In this document: in pieces, positions 61,572-64,000 of the stretch
How positions within the stretch are numbered: position 1 is the stretch's first letter
Layout: each line of letters begins with the position of its first letter
Origin: Sipunculus nudus
Lineage: Eukaryota; Annelida; Sipuncula; Golfingiida; Sipunculidae
Length of the DNA stretch: 64,000 nt
Direction: 5' to 3'
Assembly: GCA_026874595.1 (NCBI GenBank)
Contig: CM049307.1
Coordinates: forward strand, 20,501,079-20,565,078
The notes under the pieces: generated by a model
Database searches by the model: none
Told to the model about the DNA's origin: nothing
Seen by the model: the letters and a program-made list of their open reading frames with translations, nothing else
Program-made: the position numbers and the translations under genes

Positions 61572-64000
61572 GGCCTGTTGCATAAAGGCATCGCAAGGCT
61601 GCGAGGCGTCGCAACAGGGTCGCAAGCAGAAAAGTCGGTTGCATAAAACTGTTGCAGATTTGCAATGTGTCGCAAAACACCCAAAATTTGCGACGACAAA
61701 ATCGGGGTCGCAAGTCCATCGCAGCACCTTTTAATCCAAAAATAAATGTAAATAATATTTGTTCACTGTTTGTTTAAATCAAGATCTTGGAATATGTTTG
61801 TTATATTTTTACGGCCGCTGTTGACAAAAAATAATTTCTAGCTCTAATTTTGCATAAACACTACGATATTGGTTTCATAAATTATTATTTAAACCTTTCC
61901 AGCATTACATATAAATATTCTCTCATAATATAATGTAAACAGACGTTCTTTATAAATACATAATATTCATACATCATAATATGCAAATTATGTGCGCCAT
62001 TTTTTTTCTTACAATATCTCATTTACAGAATTTGTAATAGAGAAAATATGTATTTAGAGCCTTGGTTTTCATATAGTTATAGACTGGCACATTGTCCAAA
62101 GAACATCTGTTTACTGTTAGATTTAAATTGTAATGTACATATTTTATGCCAACTAATAATAATAGTAATAATAATTTGATAATAAAATTAATAATTGATA
62201 TTTATTTATTCTTTAAAGCGTAAAATCCGCCAGAAATGGTGCCCTAAACGCTTTATACATGAATAAAAGGTGACAATTGGAATTATATTGATTAATTTAA
62301 CAATAAAAAACTCAAAGTTACAAAATTAAGTTTATAACTAAAACAACGTTTCAAGAGAATTCGTATCACAGAAATTCATTGACTACACTAATGAGTTTTC
62401 AAATGAGATTTAAAAGGTGACACACTGTATTTCGAATTTCGGTTCTTAAAGGTCCAATTAAAAACGTTGTTTGTTTACGGGCGACCGGACGGACAAAGGA
62501 CCATCGCCATAGCTTAGATAAATTATAGTAAGCTGAGCTAAAAAATTCAGCGGCAGGACCATAACTTCGAAATGTGGCCTGACGAATCCGGGTTTTAATG
62601 TGTGCGCATAATGCCAAAACTCATGAGTGGCATCGATAAGCTTTGATAAATATACCTGTCAGCGTCCGATTAGGGCGCTCAGATGCGACACAACAGTACC
62701 CCGGGAACATTCTCCAATCAAGTTTCGGAGAGAGTTTGATGACAACGAAGTGTGAATCGACAAAAAAAGCGGAATAACGCTATTTTGGACCACGCCAAAA
62801 TCCTTAATTATAGTCGGATGTAGAGATTTCTAGAGATATTCAAAGTGGAAAGTTAAAATTGGTGCCAACTAGCGTAAAACTATATGAAATTTTTAAACTT
62901 TTTTTTACCATTTTCAGAAATCGAGAACTTGGAAGAACTTAAAAAATTCCAGTGCCATATAGTGAAATAACAAGGCTTTCTTCTTGTAGATATTATTTGG
63001 AAATTACACAGCTTAGTTGAAACGGCGAACCTGACAAAAAGTTACATTTTTCATTACCTCCTAACTGTTCATACATTATGGTATACATATGTTAAACTGA
63101 AATATAATTATGAATATAAAATGTCATGAATGTGAATATATGAATGTTTATAGGCTGGATCTTGTTTGGTATATGTGCATATGAAGGGAAATCAATTCAT
63201 GTTTTTTTTAATTAGGAAGGGGGGGGGGGGGGCTAAACGAACAGAAAATAGGGAAATCTTAAAGTTTCTTGGGGATAAAAGTTTATATATTAAACATATA
63301 TATTACAATAATGAAACATTTGACAAATGATATATTAATATGATAATTGAATACCTAATTTGCATATAGCTGATAATTCCATGTCAGTAAAATATAAACA
63401 ATGTTAAACAATATTCTACAGGTGATATCATTGCGGATTATATACGATGCGTATATAGGCCTAACCTTATATAACATATATTCGTACATGAAAGATGCAT
63501 GCAAATTAAAAATGCCCTTGGCGAAGTTTAAATTCTTGTGGCGGACATATGTATTTTACCAGTTTGACATTTTGTTCAATATTATTTACAATGTGTTTTA
63601 TAGTTATTAGCGAATTATAAAGATGATTACTTATTCTTGCAATTATATATTTTAGGACCTTCAAGGGTGTTTTTTTGTTTAACGTTGTCACAAAAACTAT
63701 CTGCTTTTTAAATCGAAGTTGATATGTGTACTTATCGAAGGTGGTTACACGACTTTTTCACTGCCTAGGAGACGCATAGTTTGACACTACCTAGGAGGCA
63801 CATGGAATCGCCTTATTCGGACAGGTCTACGTGCCGGCAGAATCTAAGAACACACGAAACGTGAAGCATAAATTGCGTTAATCCCGTCGCAAGTGCGTGG
63901 CAAGTACGTGAAATTTGCGACATGTTTTATGCAACCGTCGCAAGAGCTTCGCAATTTCCATGCAAACCCATCACAATTTTGCGATTTGCAGAAATTTTAT
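61572..64000. mobile_element. Element with GTTGCATAAA/TCGCAA ends, cut by window edge
   Basis: It begins GGCCTGTTGCATAAAG with many TCGCAA and TTGCGA segments to 61735. The last 160 bases of the window (from about 63840) carry the inverted counterparts (TTTTATGCAAC, GTCGCAAG). The interior is AT-rich and non-coding as far as I can see, apart from a GCTGAGCTAAAAA repeat end near 62532. The right end lies beyond 64000. Confidence 0.55.

Noticed and set aside
62918-62962. Possible terminal P450 exon after a strong acceptor
   Set aside because: It would add only 14 residues before TAG and does not resemble the C-terminus of CYP3-clan proteins, so I expect the real last exon beyond the window.

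Overview
This is eukaryotic, animal-type DNA: A+T-rich, with genes split into small exons bounded by GT/AG sites, long introns, and a very high load of mobile and tandem repeats. The repeats carry runs of CCGTCCGTCCGT and GACGCACGACGCACG and many GGTGGCGCCACC and TCAAGGTCA copies. That texture and a CYP3-clan P450 suggest a marine lophotrochozoan, most likely a mollusc; this assignment is an inference. I saw no operons, CRISPR arrays, rRNA or tRNA genes.

Two host genes can be assembled exon by exon. (1) On the minus strand, 9780 down to 8397, five exons with matching phases encode a 153-residue SnoaL-like/DUF4440 (NTF2-fold) protein with a hydrophobic, signal-like N-terminus and a poly(A) signal at 8361-8356. 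A tandem duplicate at about 6460-7512 is a decayed pseudogene. (2) On the plus strand, 29464 to 59583, thirteen exons encode the first 484 residues of a microsomal cytochrome P450 of the CYP3 clan, including the oxygen-binding I-helix motif, ExxR, and the cysteine heme loop. The last exon (about 20-30 residues) was not found and probably lies beyond 64000.

Layout. 99-4115: a duplicated block ending in a 24-bp minisatellite; its partner is 19908-22178. 4345-5760: dead CR1/Jockey-like LINE reverse transcriptase. 6420-10400: SnoaL-like pseudogene and gene. 10500-13300: TA tracts, an orphan exon-like segment and a minus-strand LTR. 13560-17500: a 277-bp satellite centred on GGTGGCGCCACC, plus related repeats. 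22183-28970: a degenerate Ty3/gypsy-type retrotransposon with integrase upstream of reverse transcriptase (Gmr1-like order). 29464-59583: the P450 gene. Its introns hold a pogo/Tigger-like element, LTR pieces, a pair of inverted elements around exon 12, about 5 kb of ~330-bp repeats with a recent 1.36-kb duplication, an array of TGACCTTGA/TCAAGGTCA palindromes, two solo LTRs and a 3.6-kb hAT-like element with a perfect 8-bp target-site duplication. 59584-64000: mostly unassigned, ending in an element that leaves the window.

The two host genes have no visible functional link. The main story is repeat biology: nested insertions, several unrelated-looking repeat families sharing one GC-rich palindrome, and one retrotransposon family present as an internal-bearing copy, solo LTRs and fragments on both strands.
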